Below the pieces are notes generated by a model. It was given only the letters and a program-made list of their open reading frames with translations, had not been told where the DNA came from and ran no database searches. DNA of 8,627 nucleotides from contig PAAB01000035.1 in the NCBI GenBank assembly GCA_002591705.1, forward strand, positions 51,953-60,579. The letters are read 5' to 3'. Source of the stretch: Phycisphaerae bacterium (GTDB taxonomy: Bacteria; Planctomycetota; Phycisphaerae; Phycisphaerales; SM1A02). Below, piece after piece: positions 6,733 through 8,627 of the stretch; position 1 is the stretch's first letter, and every line of letters starts with the position of its first letter. A program made the translations under genes and the position numbers.

Positions 6733-7832
6733 TCCGTTCGCGGCCCGCACCAGAGCCCGTCCCGCACGGACGTCTCGCCGCGTCCGGTGACCCCGGGCAG
6801 CGTGACGGGTTCCCCGTCCTCGGCCAGCGCGGCGAGGACCGCCATGGAGGCGGCCTCGCGTTCGTCGCCGTGGGGGAGCCGGCCCACGTTCATGGTCTGT
6901 CCCATCCGTTCCTCGATGGCACGGACGAGTGCTGCGTTGCGGGTCCCGCCGCCGGCCAGGAGCACGTTCTCCGCGGGACATTCCCGGAGGGCGGATTGCA
7001 GGCACGATGCGATGGCGGCGCAGAACGTCGCGGCGGTGTCCGCCGGTCCGATCGCATGCAGGACATCGGGAACGAACTCGACGCATTCGTCCCCGGTGCC
7101 CAGCGACCGTGATCCACCGTCCATGCCGTCGAGATGCCGGACGATGAGTTCCAGTTTCGGCAGGCAGACCGTGCCCGACAGCCCCAGGGTTCCACCGTCG
7201 TCGTACGGTGCATCGAGGGCGATTCGGGCGACCGCGTCCAGGAGATGGTTGCAGGGGCACACGTCGAATCCGCGAATCGACCCGCGCGGCGCATCATGCT
7301 GATCGTCCGGCAGGACCGTGCAGTTGATGAACCCGCCGAGATTCACGATCACCCTGGATTCCTTCCCCCGGTGGAGGATCCAGTCGGCAACGGGCGTGAT
7401 CGGCGCGCCGCAGCCCCCGGCGGTCCGGTCGAGCCCCCTCAGGTCGCATGCGACCCGGCATGAGAAGCGGTGTGCGATCGGGAACGGATCGATCAACTGC
7501 CACGATTCGGGGGGTGCGTGGTGCACGGTCTGTCCGTGCACGGCGATCAGGTCGATGGGTGCACGCAGTCCGATCGCGGCGACGGCGTCGCCGCATCGCT
7601 CGCCCAGACGTCGTCGCAGGGTGGCCACCGTCGATGCAGGCACCGGTTCGTCGTCGGCCAGGGCACGCAGTGGTCCGGTCAGTTCGAGCAGGGGGATCGA
7701 TGCGGCTCCGAGGTATTCGGTGCGCATCGCCATGGCGTGTCCGTGCACCCGCATCGCACACGCATCGATTCCGTCGAGGCTGGTGCCGGTCATGATGCCG
7801 ACGATGATTCTGGATCGGGGGTCGCGTGTCAT
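6720..7832 (-). CDS. anmK: Anhydro-N-acetylmuramic acid kinase
   Basis: This 370-residue cytoplasmic enzyme uses ATP and water to open 1,6-anhydro-N-acetylmuramic acid and phosphorylate it, giving MurNAc-6-phosphate, a step in recycling cell-wall fragments. Motifs in order: GIMTGTSLDGID at 12-23 (the first ATP-site loop), VHGQTVHH (98-105), GGCGAPITPVAD (139-150), NLGGFINCT (164-172), GFDVCPCN (188-195), LAGGGTRN (292-299) and DEREAA (323-328). The family usually has GFDTGPGN or GFDTGPAN in the fifth motif; here two small residues are Cys192 and Cys194, while the Asp is kept. Length fits the roughly 370-residue family norm. The ATG at 7832 is preceded by GAGG four bases away; a GTG at 7868 would add 12 residues but lacks such a site and would nearly touch the next gene. 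No other wall-recycling gene lies in the window. Confidence 0.95.
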   Translation of the reverse strand: MTRDPRSRIIVGIMTGTSLDGIDACAMRVHGHAMAMRTEYLGAASIPLLELTGPLRALADDEPVPASTVATLRRRLGERCGDAVAAIGLRAPIDLIAVHGQTVHHAPPESWQLIDPFPIAHRFSCRVACDLRGLDRTAGGCGAPITPVADWILHRGKESRVIVNLGGFINCTVLPDDQHDAPRGSIRGFDVCPCNHLLDAVARIALDAPYDDGGTLGLSGTVCLPKLELIVRHLDGMDGGSRSLGTGDECVEFVPDVLHAIGPADTAATFCAAIASCLQSALRECPAENVLLAGGGTRNAALVRAIEERMGQTMNVGRLPHGDEREAASMAVLAALAEDGEPVTLPGVTGRGETSVRDGLWCGPRTDQTP

Positions 7833-7870
7833 GGTGCCTCGTGCCGGTCGTTGCGGTATCCTCCGCACCC

Positions 7871-8627
7871 ATGGCGGATATTGGTCACAGAGTACTGGTC
7901 ACCGGCGGTGCCGGCTTTCTCGGTTCCCATTTGTGCGAGCGACTGCTTGATCGCGGCCATGCCGTGACCTGTGTCGACAGCTTCCTCACGTCGCAACGGA
8001 GGACCATCGCCCATCTGGAGGCGAACGATCGCTTCACGCTCATCGAGCACGACATCATCGAACCCCTGGACCTCGAGACCGATGCGGTCTTCAACCTCGC
8101 CTGTCCGGCCGCCCCCGGCCACTACCAGGCGGAGCCGATGCACACCTGGCGTACGTCCGTCTACGGCGTCGACAACATGGTGTCGCTGGCCCGTCGCAAC
8201 AACGCGCCCATCTTCCACAGTTCCACCAGCGAGGTGTACGGCGATCCGGACTGCAGTCCGCAGCCCGAAACCTACCGGGGAAGCGTGAATCCGATCGGTC
8301 CCCGGGCCTGCTACGACGAAGGCAAGCGGGCGGCCGAGACGCTGCTCTTCGATGCGCAACGTCGCGGCGACGTGAACATCAAGGTCGTGCGGATCTTCAA
8401 CACCTACGGGCCCCGGATGCACCCGTACGACGGGCGGGTGGTGAGCAACTTCATTCGGCAGGCGATCAACGGGGAGGACATCACCATCTTCGGAGACGGC
8501 TCCCAGACACGATCCTTCTGCTACGTCCAGGACATGATCGACGGATTCCTGGCCATGATGGAGGGACCGGACGACCTGCCGGGACCGGTCAATCTGGGGA
8601 ATCCCCAGGAGCGGACCATTCTCGATC
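7871..8627 (+). CDS. UDP-glucuronate decarboxylase (UDP-xylose synthase), 3' part beyond the window
   Basis: The first 252 codons are present, about 80% of a typical 310-320-residue enzyme; the frame is open to the window end. The enzyme converts UDP-glucuronate to UDP-xylose and CO2 with tightly bound NAD+, supplying xylose for surface polysaccharide. It is an extended short-chain dehydrogenase: NAD-binding TGGAGFLGSH at 11-20, Asp36 after the second strand, STSEVYGDP at 118-126, and the catalytic pair Tyr148 and Lys152 in CYDEGKRAAE. The segments NPIGPR (140-145), RIFNTYGPRM (174-183), DGRVVSNFI (187-195) and GDGSQTRSFCYV (208-219) are highly characteristic of this family as opposed to dTDP-glucose dehydratase or UDP-glucose epimerase. 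The start is set by the nucleotide-binding strand directly after it; no Shine-Dalgarno site is seen. It is divergent from anmK across 38 bases and is likely the head of a polysaccharide gene group to the right, which cannot be seen. Confidence 0.94.
   Translation, partial: MADIGHRVLVTGGAGFLGSHLCERLLDRGHAVTCVDSFLTSQRRTIAHLEANDRFTLIEHDIIEPLDLETDAVFNLACPAAPGHYQAEPMHTWRTSVYGVDNMVSLARRNNAPIFHSSTSEVYGDPDCSPQPETYRGSVNPIGPRACYDEGKRAAETLLFDAQRRGDVNIKVVRIFNTYGPRMHPYDGRVVSNFIRQAINGEDITIFGDGSQTRSFCYVQDMIDGFLAMMEGPDDLPGPVNLGNPQERTILD

Noticed and set aside
5149..7260. 703-codon open frame on the minus strand across the M32 gene and much of anmK
   Set aside because: It is antisense to two well-supported enzymes, is rich in Arg, Gly and His and matches no family I know. 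Long stop-free antisense frames are expected in GC-rich coding DNA.

Overview
The window is GC-rich, gene-dense chromosomal DNA from a bacterium, most likely a planctomycete, perhaps of the Phycisphaerae group. This rests on the mix of a DUF2617-type protein, a Memo-family protein with an extra N-terminal domain, a secreted DUF1573 protein, a UDP-glucuronate decarboxylase and GC-rich coding with few Shine-Dalgarno sites. It is an inference from gene content, not from a marker gene. I saw no tRNA, rRNA, CRISPR array, insertion sequence, integrase or phage gene.

Layout, left to right: (1) a family 4 uracil-DNA glycosylase on the minus strand (52-771), with a 201-base divergent gap holding an imperfect palindrome; (2) a DUF2617-like protein on the plus strand (973-1545); (3) a minus-strand pair, a Memo/AmmeMemoRadiSam-B-like protein (2001-3197) followed by D-aminoacyl-tRNA deacylase dtd (1546-2004), coupled by an ATGA overlap; (4) a 243-base divergent gap; (5) a secreted protein joining a DUF1573 domain to about seven or eight ankyrin repeats (3441-5066), followed by a strong intrinsic terminator; (6) an M32 metallocarboxypeptidase (5191-6732); (7) anhydro-N-acetylmuramic acid kinase anmK on the minus strand (6720-7832), whose tail overlaps the peptidase tail by 13 bases; (8) the first 252 codons of a UDP-glucuronate decarboxylase (7871-8627), divergent from anmK across only 38 bases.

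The genes do not form one pathway. They cover DNA and translation quality control (udg, dtd), peptide turnover (M32), recycling of cell-wall sugar (anmK), sugar-nucleotide synthesis for surface polysaccharide (UXS) and an exported repeat protein of unknown role. Only memo and dtd look like an operon. I found no clear new multigene system. The points most worth a second look are the exported DUF1573-ankyrin fusion, the uracil-DNA glycosylase lacking two of its four expected iron-sulfur cysteines, the Memo-like protein with an altered core motif coupled to dtd, and Gly-to-Cys changes in an AnmK active-site motif.
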